The position numbers and the translations under genes were made by a program. Positions 1 to 8,779 of a stretch of DNA of 22,165 bases are shown here, piece by piece (position 1 is the first letter of the stretch; each line of letters begins with the position of its first letter). This DNA comes from Clostridiales bacterium (GTDB lineage Bacteria; Bacillota; Clostridia; Oscillospirales; Oscillospiraceae). The DNA is taken from assembly GCA_019415645.1 (NCBI GenBank), contig DXYV01000019.1:28738-50902 (forward strand). Reading direction: 5' to 3'. The notes under the pieces are model-generated. The model was not told where the DNA came from and made no database searches. It saw only the letters and a program-made list of their open reading frames with translations.

Positions 1-55
1 GGTCTCCAAAATCTCCAGGGCCCGCTTGCTTAACTCCGCGTTTTTGTTCCGCTTG
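1..55 (-). repeat. Direct duplicate of the 3' end of trmFO
   Basis: Positions 1-55 are identical, base for base, to 226-280 inside trmFO (offset 225). In the trmFO reading frame the copy encodes residues from KRNKNAELSK through EILET, close to the C-terminus. Identity stops sharply at position 56 against 281. The other boundary lies beyond the window edge, so the full length of the copy is unknown. It has no start and is a gene fragment. It could be a duplicated attachment-type site, a partial tandem duplication or an assembly artefact at a contig end. The identity is certain; its origin is not. Confidence 0.9.
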
Positions 56-210
56 TCTCCCCGGAATATGTCCCATGTTCCGGGGACCCCGTATTTTATT
101 TTCCTCGGCGGAAGTGAATTCCGCCTCCGGCAAGGTTTTGGCTCTGCCAAAACGCTTGGACGCGCCTTTCGGCGCGGCGCGCTGGCGCGCGCGGCGGCAA
201 GCGGCGTGCC
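56..210. repeat. Hairpin-rich spacer downstream of trmFO
   Basis: This stretch between the trmFO stop and the duplicated trmFO tail holds five consecutive inverted repeats: 59-66 with 78-85 (8 bp), 107-113 with 119-125 (7 bp), 135-142 with 146-153 (8 bp, loop TCT), 161-166 with 171-176 (6 bp) and a GCGCGC repeat around 177-190. None is followed by a convincing T-tract on the minus strand, so this does not look like an ordinary terminator. The dense palindromes resemble a REP- or MITE-like intergenic element. No gene is supported here. Confidence 0.6.
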
Positions 211-1515
<1,305 letters not shown>

Positions 1516-1536
1516 TGGGTCTCTCCTTCCAGGAAA

Positions 1537-2154
1537 TCAGCGGATGAAATTCGTCCGCTGGAACGCCTCCCGCTCCGGCAGGCCGTATTTCTCCTTGCCA
1601 AGCGCGATGCTCTTGACCAGAAAGGCCATGTTGCGGGCCAGGGTCCGCATGGTCTGGAGGCCCTCCGCGTCCTGGGCGGCCTCCCCGGCCTCCCGGCCGT
1701 GGACGCTGTTCCAGTATTGGCTGGAGGCCACCGGCATCCCGCTGATGGTAAAGAACTTGTTCAGCTCGTCAAAGGTGGCGGACAGACCGCCCCGGCGGGC
1801 CGCCACCACGCAGGCCCCCACCTTCATGCTCTTGTCGAAGGGCGTGCTGTAAAACAGCCGGGTGAGGAAGGCCACCAGGGTGGCGTTGGCCGAGGCATAG
1901 TACACCGGGCTGCCCACCACCAGACCGTCGCAGGCCTCGAACTTGGGCGCGATCTCGTTTACCAGATCATCGAACACGCACCGGCCCAGCTCCGCGCACC
2001 GGCCGCAGGCGATGCAGCCGCGGATGTCCCGGTTGCCCAGCTGAATCAGCTCCGTCTCCATGCCCTCGGCGGCAAACACCTGCGCCATCTCGTTCAGGGC
2101 CAGGGCGGTGTTGCCATGGGGCCGGGGGCTTCCGTTCAACATTAAAATTTTCAT
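1537..2154 (-). CDS. Flavodoxin-fold NAD(P)H-dependent oxidoreductase with probable [4Fe-4S] site
   Basis: A 205-residue member of the NADPH-dependent FMN reductase / iron-sulfur flavoprotein family. The N-terminus MKILMLNGSPRPHGNT (residues 1-16) is the FMN phosphate-binding loop, and GSPVYYASANA near residues 81-91 is a second flavin-contacting segment. Cys47, Cys50, Cys53 and Cys59 form CX2CX2CX5C, matching the compact cysteine cluster of archaeal and clostridial Isf proteins, so a [4Fe-4S] cluster is likely. The substrate is not predictable; such proteins move electrons or reduce quinones, nitro compounds or oxygen species. GGAAGGAG precedes the ATG. It sits between topA and trmFO, which are often adjacent in related bacteria, so it looks inserted into a conserved block. 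Confidence 0.88.
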   Translation of the reverse strand: MKILMLNGSPRPHGNTALALNEMAQVFAAEGMETELIQLGNRDIRGCIACGRCAELGRCVFDDLVNEIAPKFEACDGLVVGSPVYYASANATLVAFLTRLFYSTPFDKSMKVGACVVAARRGGLSATFDELNKFFTISGMPVASSQYWNSVHGREAGEAAQDAEGLQTMRTLARNMAFLVKSIALGKEKYGLPEREAFQRTNFIR

Positions 2155-2181
2155 CGTGCGTTCTCCTTCCTACGCTCCGGC

Positions 2182-2229
2182 GCCGCTGCTCCCATATTCC
2201 GCGTCTGCGGAGCAGTTCGAAGCAGCGGC
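2182..2229. other. Nested inverted repeat between topA and the flavoprotein gene
   Basis: GCCGCTGCT at 2182-2190 pairs perfectly with AGCAGCGGC at 2221-2229. Inside it TCCGC (2198-2202) pairs with GCGGA (2207-2211). The 134-bp gap 2155-2288 lies after topA and before the flavoprotein ribosome binding site. No T-tract follows, so this is an intercistronic RNA structure or a processing site rather than a clear terminator. A function is not established. Confidence 0.45.
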
Positions 2230-2288
2230 CGTACCGAAAACCTTCCGCCGCGGGGTGAACCCGGCCTCTCTCGCCGGTGGAGCGGGTC

Positions 2289-4682
2289 TCAGCCCTCGCT
2301 CCCGTCCGCCTGTTCCGCCGGCTTGGCGGCGGTCTTTTTCGCCGCCGGCTTCTTCGCTGCGGTGGTTTTTGCTTTGGCCGCGGTCTTTTTCGTTGTGGTC
2401 TTTTTGGCGGTGGTTTTTTTCGCCGTTCCGGACTTGGCGGCCGTCTTGGCCGCCGTCTTTTTCGCGGGCTTGGGCGCTTCCTCCGGCTCCGCCTGGGCCG
2501 CCGCAGCCGTATCCGCCGATTCCGACGTCTGCGCCGCCGGCTTGCGGTAACCGCCCCGCTTCTCCTCCGGGGTGAAGTTGCCGCAGGCCTCGTTGATGCA
2601 GAAGGGCTTCTTAAAGCCCCGGCCCGCCTTCTTGAACATAGTATGTCCGCACTCCGGACAGTTGTCCTTTACCGGCACGTCCCAGGTCATGAAGTCGCAG
2701 CGCTTGGACTCGTCCTTGCTGTTGAGGAATTCACAGCAGTAGTAGGTGTACTGCTTGTTGGTCTTTTTGCTCACACCAGTGCGCTTGACCAGCCGGCCGC
2801 CGCACTTGGGACACTTGCCCGGCATCTCCACCACCAGCGGCATGGTGAAGCCGCACTCCGGCCAGCCCGGGCAGGCCAGGAATCGGCCGAACCGGCCCGA
2901 CTTGACCACCAGATTGCGGCCGCACTCAGGGCAGATCTCCTCGGAGACCTCGTCCGGGACCTTGATCCGCTCGCCGTCCAGGGCGGTCTCCGCCGCGCTG
3001 AGCTCCTTCTCAAAGCCGCCGTAGAACTGCCGCAGCACGTCCTTCCAGTAGATCTTTCCATTCTCGACCTCGTCCAGCTCCTCCTCCATATGGGCGGTGA
3101 AGGCGGTGTCCACGATGTCGGGGAAGCGCTCCTTCATCAGGTTGGTGACCACTTCGCCCAGCGGGGTGGTGCGCAGGTATTTGCCCTCCTTCACCACATA
3201 CTCCCGGTCCAGGATGGTGGAGATGGTGGGCGCGTAAGTGGAGGGACGGCCGATGCCCTTCTCCTCCAGCGCGCGAATCAGCGTGGCCTCGGTATAGCGG
3301 GCCGGGGGCTGGGTAAAGTGCTGCTCCGGGTCCAGCTGGTTGAGCTTGAGGGGCTCCCCCTCCTTCAGGTCCGGCAGCGGGGACTGCTTTTCTTCGGTCT
3401 CCTCGTCCTTGCCCTCCTCGTACACGGCGGTGAAGCCGCTGAACTTCAGGGAGGAGTGGGTGGCGCGGAACACATAACCCGCGCTCTCCACGTCGATGGA
3501 GACGCTGTCGTAGACTGCGGAGGCCATCTGACTGGCCAGGAAGCGGCTCCAGATCAGGCGGTAGAGGCGGTACTGCTCCGGCGTCAGGTCCTTCTTCACC
3601 TGCTCCGGCGTCAGATTTACGTCGGAGGGCCGGATGGCCTCGTGGGCGTCCTGGGCGCTGCCCTTGCTCTTATATACCCGCTTGGCGGGGGGATAATACT
3701 CCTTGCCGTAGCGGGCCTTGATAAAGGTCTCGGCGGCGGCGGTGGCCTCGTCAGACAGGCGCAGGGAGTCGGTACGCATATAGGTGATCAGACCCACAGT
3801 GCCCTCTCCGGCGATGTCCACGCCCTCATAGAGCTGCTGGGCGATGGACATGGTCCGCCGCGGCGTCATGTTCAGCTTGCGGGAGGCCTCCTGCTGGAGG
3901 GAGGAGGTGATAAAGGGGGGCGCGGGGTTGCGGTTTTTATCCTGGCGCTTCACCGTTTTGACGGCAAAGGGCGCGGCGCTTACGGCAGCCGACACCGCGT
4001 CCAGCTCGTCCCGGCTCTTGAGCTCCATTTTCTTTTCCCGGCCATAGAACTCGGCCTGGAAGCCGCCCAGATTGGGGGCAATGCGGGACAGGTCGGCCGA
4101 CAGGGTCCAGTATTCCTGGGGCTGGAAGGCGCGAATCTCCTCCTCTCGCTCGGCCACCAGCCGGGTGGCCACCGACTGGACGCGTCCGGCGGACAGGCCC
4201 CGGCGGATCTTCTTCCACAGCAGCGGCGAGAGCTGGTAGCCCACGATTCGGTCCAGGATACGCCGGGCCTGCTGGGCATCCACCAGGTTCTGGTCGATGG
4301 CCCGGGGCGCGGCGATGGACTCCGTGACCACCTTCTTGGTGATCTCGTTGAAGGTGACGCGGCAGGTCTTGTCCGCGGGCAGGCCCAGAATGGCCTGCAA
4401 ATGCCAGGAAATGGCCTCGCCCTCCCGGTCCGGGTCGGTGGCCAAGTAGACCTTCTCGCTGGATTTGGCCGCCTTTTTCAGCTCGGCAATGACCTCCTCC
4501 TTGGCCTTGATGGGCTGATAGTCCGGCTCAAAATCGTGCTCGATGTCCACGCCGATCTTGCTCTTGGGCAGGTCCCGGACGTGGCCCATGGAGGCCTTGA
4601 CCTGATAGCCGGGGCCCAAATATTTGGTAATCGTCTTGGCTTTTGCGGGGGACTCTACGATCACAAGGTTGGTTTTCGACAT
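2289..4682 (-). CDS. topA: DNA topoisomerase I with three zinc ribbons and a Lys/Ala-rich tail
   Basis: Type IA topoisomerase that relaxes negative supercoils by cutting one strand through a tyrosine. The 797 residues show a TOPRIM domain with LVIVESPAKA (Glu10) and ATDPDREGEA (Asp83, Asp85, Glu87), the core with the catalytic motif ITYMRTDSLRLS (Tyr301), and three C-terminal zinc-ribbon units: Cys584/587/604/610, Cys624/627/649 or 650/662 and Cys675/678/695/700. Residues about 725-797 form a low-complexity tail of AKKT-like repeats that should be disordered and strongly basic, probably strengthening DNA binding as in the lysine-rich tails of actinobacterial enzymes. The gene starts 5 nt after dprA, so the two are surely co-transcribed. 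Confidence 0.97.
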   Translation of the reverse strand: MSKTNLVIVESPAKAKTITKYLGPGYQVKASMGHVRDLPKSKIGVDIEHDFEPDYQPIKAKEEVIAELKKAAKSSEKVYLATDPDREGEAISWHLQAILGLPADKTCRVTFNEITKKVVTESIAAPRAIDQNLVDAQQARRILDRIVGYQLSPLLWKKIRRGLSAGRVQSVATRLVAEREEEIRAFQPQEYWTLSADLSRIAPNLGGFQAEFYGREKKMELKSRDELDAVSAAVSAAPFAVKTVKRQDKNRNPAPPFITSSLQQEASRKLNMTPRRTMSIAQQLYEGVDIAGEGTVGLITYMRTDSLRLSDEATAAAETFIKARYGKEYYPPAKRVYKSKGSAQDAHEAIRPSDVNLTPEQVKKDLTPEQYRLYRLIWSRFLASQMASAVYDSVSIDVESAGYVFRATHSSLKFSGFTAVYEEGKDEETEEKQSPLPDLKEGEPLKLNQLDPEQHFTQPPARYTEATLIRALEEKGIGRPSTYAPTISTILDREYVVKEGKYLRTTPLGEVVTNLMKERFPDIVDTAFTAHMEEELDEVENGKIYWKDVLRQFYGGFEKELSAAETALDGERIKVPDEVSEEICPECGRNLVVKSGRFGRFLACPGWPECGFTMPLVVEMPGKCPKCGGRLVKRTGVSKKTNKQYTYYCCEFLNSKDESKRCDFMTWDVPVKDNCPECGHTMFKKAGRGFKKPFCINEACGNFTPEEKRGGYRKPAAQTSESADTAAAAQAEPEEAPKPAKKTAAKTAAKSGTAKKTTAKKTTTKKTAAKAKTTAAKKPAAKKTAAKPAEQADGSEG

Positions 4683-4687
4683 GCTTT

Positions 4688-5929
4688 TTACTCCATTTTC
4701 AATCTGACTTGCGCCCGAAAGCGCTTGCCCGGCTCCTCGGTCACATAGCCCTGCACCTGCAGCAGCGTCAGGGCCGACAGGACCCGCCGGGCGGGAATCT
4801 GCGTGCGTTCCATAAGATCATCCGCAAGCAGGGGCTTCTCCTCCAGGGCCAGCAGAAGGTCCCGCTGGTCGTCGGTGAGTTTGTCCCGCCGGTCTTTCCA
4901 GTCAATATATTCCATTTCCGGGGTCTTGTCAACCTCTTTCGGGGTCGGCTCCCGGGATTTTTCCGGGGCGGCGGCGGGCGGTCCGGCCGGCTCCTCCAGG
5001 CGCTGTGCCTCCTGTTCCGGCGTCAGCCCACGGGTCCGGGAAAGCTTTTGCGGGTAACGGTCCACATACTCCTCCAGGATATCCCATACCGTCTCGGTGA
5101 GCTTGGCCGCCCCCTCGCCGATGAGCTGATTGCAGCCCGCGCTGGCGGGGGAATCTGCCGGGCCGGGCACGGCAAAGACCTCCCGGTCCTGCTCCAGGGC
5201 ATGGTCCGCCGTGAGCATGGCCCCTCCCTTCAGCGGGCTCTCCACCACCACGATGCCCAGGGAGAGGCCGCTGATGATTCGGTTGCGGACGGGAAAATGG
5301 CTCCCGATGGGCTCGGTCCCCGGCGGATATTCGCTGAGCAGCGCGCCCACGGCGGCCACGTCCTCGTACAGTCCGCGGTTGCAGGCGGGATAGCGCACGT
5401 CAATGCCGCAGCCCAAGACCGACACCACAGTGCCTCCACCCTTCAGGGCGCCCCGAATGCAGGCCGCATCAATGCCCTGGGCGATTCCGGATACCGTGAC
5501 CGCCCCGCTGCGGGCCAGTCCCAGCGCCAGCCGGCCCGCCATCTTTTCCCCGTAAGGGGTGCAGCTGCGGGTGCCCACCATGCCGATGGTCACCTCTTCG
5601 TCAAAGGGAATGGCTCTGCCCTTCCGGTAGAGGACCAGGGGCGGGTCATAAATGTGCTTGAGCCGCTCGGGGTAATCCGCGTCCTGCAGGGTCATGATCT
5701 GGATTCCCAGCCGGTCGCAGTCGCCCAGGATTTTGTCCGCCTCCTCCAGCCCTTTCTGCTCCAGGGAGGCTCTGCCCTGGGGACTCAGGTCCGGGATACG
5801 CTCATATTCCGACGGGTCGGCGAAGAACGCGCCCTCCGGCGTGCCGAACCGCTCCAGCACCCGCTGGGCAGACTTGGCCCCCAGTCCCCTGCGGGTGGTC
5901 AGCCAAAGCCAGTATTTCAGGGACGCCAT
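4688..5929 (-). CDS. dprA: DprA/Smf, ssDNA-binding RecA loader for DNA uptake
   Basis: DprA protects incoming single-stranded DNA and loads RecA during natural transformation. The frame shows an N-terminal helical SAM/HhH-like region (about 5-60), the Rossmann-like DNA_processg_A domain with VGTRSCTPYG (about 121-130), SGIAQGIDAA (150-159), the FPVRNRIISGLS motif (215-226) and a C-terminal winged-helix domain (about 350-410). A Pro/Glu-rich linker at 305-345 separates the last two. I chose the ATG at 5929 because AGGTGG lies 5 nt upstream; an in-frame GTG at 5938 would add three residues (numbering here uses that longer form). The gene lies 24 nt after the methyltransferase and 5 nt before topA. 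Confidence 0.95.
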   Translation of the reverse strand: MASLKYWLWLTTRRGLGAKSAQRVLERFGTPEGAFFADPSEYERIPDLSPQGRASLEQKGLEEADKILGDCDRLGIQIMTLQDADYPERLKHIYDPPLVLYRKGRAIPFDEEVTIGMVGTRSCTPYGEKMAGRLALGLARSGAVTVSGIAQGIDAACIRGALKGGGTVVSVLGCGIDVRYPACNRGLYEDVAAVGALLSEYPPGTEPIGSHFPVRNRIISGLSLGIVVVESPLKGGAMLTADHALEQDREVFAVPGPADSPASAGCNQLIGEGAAKLTETVWDILEEYVDRYPQKLSRTRGLTPEQEAQRLEEPAGPPAAAPEKSREPTPKEVDKTPEMEYIDWKDRRDKLTDDQRDLLLALEEKPLLADDLMERTQIPARRVLSALTLLQVQGYVTEEPGKRFRAQVRLKME

Positions 5930-5953
5930 TTCTTCCACCTGCTCTCGTCGTCT

Positions 5954-6727
5954 TTAGGGTTCGCGCGTCCGGAATCCCTCCCACAGCACGATTCCCGCCG
6001 CCAGGGCGGCGTTCAGGGATTCGCAGCGCTCGGTCATGGGGATGCGCAGCGTCTGGGTACACAGCTCCAGCGTCCGCTGGGATACGCCCCGCCCTTCGCT
6101 GCCGATGACCACGGCGCAGCGGCTCAGGTCCGCCTGCCGCAGGTCCACCGTATCATTGCGCAGGGCGGTCGCGTACAGCGGGAGACCCGCTTCCAGCAGG
6201 CGGGCGTTCAGCGCTTCCAGTCCGGCCTCCCAGACCGGAAGCCGGAAGCAGGCGCCCATGGTGGCCCGCACGGTCTTGGGGTTCCAGGGGTCGGCGCAGG
6301 GGCCGGTCAAGATCAGCCCGTCCGCACCGAAGGCGTCGGCTGTGCGCCAGATGGTCCCCACATTGCCCGGGTCCTGCACGCCGTCCAGGACCAGGTAGCG
6401 CACCCCCTCCAGCCGTTCGGGCAGGGCCAGGGCCTCTCCCCGGCACAGGAAAAGCACGCCCTGGGGGCTCTGGGTTGGCGCTGCCGACCGGAGCAGGTCC
6501 TCCGGCACCTCCACCACACGGACGGGAGAAGGCAGGGCGGGCAGCTCCACGCCCTCCGCCCGCACCACGGTCTCCAGCGCCGCGTTCCAGCGCAGGGCCT
6601 CCTCCAACAGCTTGGGCCCCTCCCCCAGGAACACGCCCTCCGCCCGGCGCAGAGCCTTGTCCGACGCCAGCTTTCGGATGCGCGTTATCAGCGGATTGGA
6701 GCGGCTGGTGATCACTTCCGCGTGCAT
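5954..6727 (-). CDS. TrmH/SpoU-family RNA 2'-O-ribose methyltransferase
   Basis: A SAM-dependent trefoil-knot (SPOUT) methyltransferase that methylates ribose 2'-hydroxyls in rRNA or tRNA. It has an N-terminal substrate-binding domain (about 1-95, with SRSNPLITRIRKL) and the three SpoU motifs: DGVQDPGNVGTIWRTADA (about 118-135), VVIGSEGRGVS (209-219) and IPMTERCESLNAALA (232-246). The domain layout is like RlmB and TsnR-type rRNA enzymes, but the target cannot be read from sequence. The ATG at 6727 is preferred over the GTG at 6736 because GGTGGGG sits just upstream. Its ATG overlaps the stop of a 16-codon upstream ORF as TGATG, suggesting translational coupling. First gene of the dprA-topA block. 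Confidence 0.93.
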   Translation of the reverse strand: MHAEVITSRSNPLITRIRKLASDKALRRAEGVFLGEGPKLLEEALRWNAALETVVRAEGVELPALPSPVRVVEVPEDLLRSAAPTQSPQGVLFLCRGEALALPERLEGVRYLVLDGVQDPGNVGTIWRTADAFGADGLILTGPCADPWNPKTVRATMGACFRLPVWEAGLEALNARLLEAGLPLYATALRNDTVDLRQADLSRCAVVIGSEGRGVSQRTLELCTQTLRIPMTERCESLNAALAAGIVLWEGFRTREP

Positions 6728-6777
6728 CAACCCCACCGCCTGTCCGCGCCCCGCGCGCTTCTGGTCTCAGTTCTCAT
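6727..6777 (-). CDS. Candidate 16-codon leader peptide coupled to the TrmH-family gene
   Basis: ATG at 6777 is preceded by a near-perfect Shine-Dalgarno, GCAGGAGGTTATC, and opens MRTETRSARGADRRWG followed by TGA. That TGA overlaps the methyltransferase ATG by one base (TGATG). Five of the 16 residues are arginine. The strong ribosome binding site is better than the one directly in front of the methyltransferase, so ribosomes may load here and be handed on. The signal and overlap are seen directly; a role as leader peptide or coupling device is inference. It is too short to judge by homology. Confidence 0.5.
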   Translation of the reverse strand: MRTETRSARGADRRWG

Positions 6778-6817
6778 GATAACCTCCTGCGAGGTCATCG
6801 GTTCCAAACAAGCGCAA

Positions 6818-6850
6818 AGCATACCGGCAGAGGTTCTCTGCCGGTATGCT
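6818..6850 (-). terminator. Hairpin terminator downstream of lysS
   Basis: AGCATACCGGCAGAG (6818-6832) and its exact complement (6836-6850) form a 15-bp stem with a 3-nt loop, 8 nt past the lysS stop. On the minus strand the downstream U-tract is weak (TTTGCGCTTGTTT), while the upstream side carries AAAA. It may terminate only partly, which would let lysS transcription reach the methyltransferase-dprA-topA block, for which I see no separate promoter. Confidence 0.7.
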
Positions 6851-6858
6851 TTTCCAAT

Positions 6859-8361
6859 TCAGTCAATCGGGCGCATTGTGGGAAACAAGATGACCTCTCT
6901 AATCGTGTCGTTGTTGGTCAGCATCATGACGCAACGGTCGATGCCGATTCCCAGGCCACCCGTGGGGGGCAGGCCATACTCCAATGCGGTAATGAAGTCC
7001 TCGTCCATCATACCGGCCTCGTCGTCGCCCTTGTCCCGCAGCTCCACCTGCTTCTGGAAGCGCTGGCGCTGGTCGATGGGGTCGTTGAGCTCGGAGAAGG
7101 CGTTGCCCATCTCGCTGCGGCAGATGAACAGCTCGAACCGCTCGGTCAGGCGGGGGTCCTTGGGGGACCGCTTGGCCAGCGGGGATACATCCACAGGATG
7201 CATGGTAATAAAGGTGGGCTGGACCAGCTGGCTCTCCACCTTCTGGTCAAAGACCTCATACAGGGCGTTGCCCCAGGTCTTGTCGGCGGTCTCCGGCAGC
7301 TCCACACCGATGGACTTGGCGGCGGCCACCGCCTCCTCGTCGCTGGTGATAGCCATAAAGTCCAGACCGGTGTACTGCTTCACCGCCTCGTGCATAGGCA
7401 GGCGGGGCCAGCCGGGGGTCAGGTCGATTTTCTCCCCCTGCCACTCCAGCTCATAGGTACCCAGAATCTTCTGGGCCGCGGAGGTAAGCAGGTCCTCAAA
7501 CAGGTCCATCATGTCGTTGAAATCGGCATAGGCCTGATAGAGCTCCACCGTGGTGAATTCCGGGTTGTGCTTGGGGTCCATGCCCTCGTTGCGGAAAATG
7601 CGGCCGATCTCATAGACCCGCTCCATGCCGCCCACCACCAGGCGCTTCAGGGGCAGCTCCGTGGCGATGCGCATATACATGTCAATATCCAGGGTGTTGT
7701 GGTGGGTAATGAAGGGCCGGGCCGTGGCGCCGCCGGAAATGGTGTTGAGCACCGGCGTCTCCACCTCCATATAGCCCCGGGCATCCAGGAAGTCGCGGAC
7801 ATGCTTGATGAATTTGGAGCGGACCACGAAGGTCTCCCGCACCTCCGGATTCATGATAAGGTCCACATAGCGCTGGCGGTAGCGGGTCTCCCGGTCGGTC
7901 AGGCCGTGGAACTTCTCCGGCAGGGGACGCAGGGACTTGGAAAGCAGGGTAAAATTCTTTGCCTTAACGGAAATCTCTCCCCGCTTGGTCCGGAACACCT
8001 CGCCCTCCACGCCGAGGATATCGCCGATGTCGCACTTTTTGAAGCGGTTCAGCGCCTCCTCGCCCACGTCGTCAATGCGCACGTAGAGCTGGATTCGGCC
8101 GGCCCCGTCCTGCAGGTCGCCGAACACCGCCTTGCCCATGCCCCGCTTGGACATGAGCCGCCCGGCCACCGAAACGGTCTGTCCCTCCAGCGCCTCGAAC
8201 TGATTTTTGATCGCGTCGCTGTGATGGGTGACCTGATATTGGGTGATCTGGAAGGGGTCGTTTCCGCTTTGCTGCAAGTCTGCCAGCTTATCGCGGCGAA
8301 TCTGAAGCAGCTCGGACAGAGACTGCTCTGGCTGTTGGTTTTGGTTGTTCTGTTCGGACAT
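6859..8361 (-). CDS. lysS: Lysyl-tRNA synthetase, class II
   Basis: Charges tRNA-Lys with lysine in the cytoplasm. The 500 residues are the usual bacterial length. An OB-fold anticodon-binding domain (about 60-145, with VSVAGRLMSKRGMGK) is followed by the class II catalytic core: motif 2 is IFRNEGMDPKHNPEFT (255-270) and motif 3 is GGLGIGIDRCVMMLTN (468-483). A Gln/Asn-rich N-terminus (residues 3-14) precedes the fold. AAGGAG lies upstream of the ATG. The neighbour greA lies upstream, the usual greA-lysS order in Clostridia, but here the two are split by 416 bp of repeats. Confidence 0.98.
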   Translation of the reverse strand: MSEQNNQNQQPEQSLSELLQIRRDKLADLQQSGNDPFQITQYQVTHHSDAIKNQFEALEGQTVSVAGRLMSKRGMGKAVFGDLQDGAGRIQLYVRIDDVGEEALNRFKKCDIGDILGVEGEVFRTKRGEISVKAKNFTLLSKSLRPLPEKFHGLTDRETRYRQRYVDLIMNPEVRETFVVRSKFIKHVRDFLDARGYMEVETPVLNTISGGATARPFITHHNTLDIDMYMRIATELPLKRLVVGGMERVYEIGRIFRNEGMDPKHNPEFTTVELYQAYADFNDMMDLFEDLLTSAAQKILGTYELEWQGEKIDLTPGWPRLPMHEAVKQYTGLDFMAITSDEEAVAAAKSIGVELPETADKTWGNALYEVFDQKVESQLVQPTFITMHPVDVSPLAKRSPKDPRLTERFELFICRSEMGNAFSELNDPIDQRQRFQKQVELRDKGDDEAGMMDEDFITALEYGLPPTGGLGIGIDRCVMMLTNNDTIREVILFPTMRPID

Positions 8362-8562
8362 CGTCCTCGCTCCTTACTATTCTCTCGTATCCGGGACCAA
8401 GCCGGATCTCCGCCTGTATGCTCCGCCGCCCGGCGCGCGGCTTCCTGCGTCCTCACAAAGTCCGCTTCACTCGCCCCGGCCTTTAGCCAGGTCTCGCGCC
8501 GCTCCCTTGTTCGTCCTTTCCCAGACAAGCCCGCTCGCGCTGGCCTTGTCCGGGTTCCCTTT
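8362..8562. other. Non-coding part of the greA-lysS spacer
   Basis: GC-rich spacer carrying the lysS ribosome binding site near 8363-8375. No gene, clear promoter or terminator is visible. Segments such as GGCGCGCGGCTTCCTGCG near 8431-8448 recur in degenerate form near 8674-8690, so this stretch may be an eroded unit of the repeat family found at 8563-8779. Confidence 0.5.
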
Positions 8563-8647
8563 GGGCTGGTCTCCGTGCCGCTTTGCGGCCCTGCGCTCGC
8601 CCTCGCTCCGGTCCATCCGCGCTGCTCGCGACGGCTCGGCGCTTCTT
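8563..8647 (-). repeat. 85-bp dispersed repeat, copy 1
   Basis: Same length and phase as 8695-8779 (offset 132). The last 56 bases are identical; four differences fall in the first 29. On the minus strand the copy begins AAGAAGCGCCGAGCCGTCGC and ends with a GCCGC-loop-GCGGC hairpin kept in both copies although the loop differs. Related but shorter sequence stands next to the stop of the CdaR-type gene. Confidence 0.85.
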
Positions 8648-8694
8648 TGGTGTCACGCCTCTCCTGCTCCCGACGCGCGGCTTCCCTCCGTCTC

Positions 8695-8779
8695 GGGCTG
8701 GTCTGCGGGCCGCTGCGCGGCCCTGCGCTCGCCCTCGCTCCGGTCCATCCGCGCTGCTCGCGACGGCTCGGCGCTTCTT
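8695..8779 (-). repeat. 85-bp dispersed repeat, copy 2, abutting the greA stop
   Basis: Second copy of the repeat at 8563-8647. Its edge runs into the greA stop codon (the TT of plus-strand TTA, 8778-8780). The internal hairpin reads GGGCCGC-GCA-GCGGCCC on the minus strand, 7 bp against 5 bp in copy 1. Placement directly after stop codons is typical of REP-like elements; no terminator T-tract follows. Confidence 0.85.

Noticed and set aside
8049..8528. Minus-strand 159-codon frame extending from the repeat spacer into lysS
   Set aside because: It overlaps lysS out of frame and has an Arg/Ser/Thr-rich composition typical of spurious frames in GC-rich DNA.
8563..8779. The 85-bp repeats as a CRISPR array
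   Set aside because: Only two copies, 85 bp long, with a 47-bp gap and no cas genes; the placement after a stop codon fits a REP-like element better.
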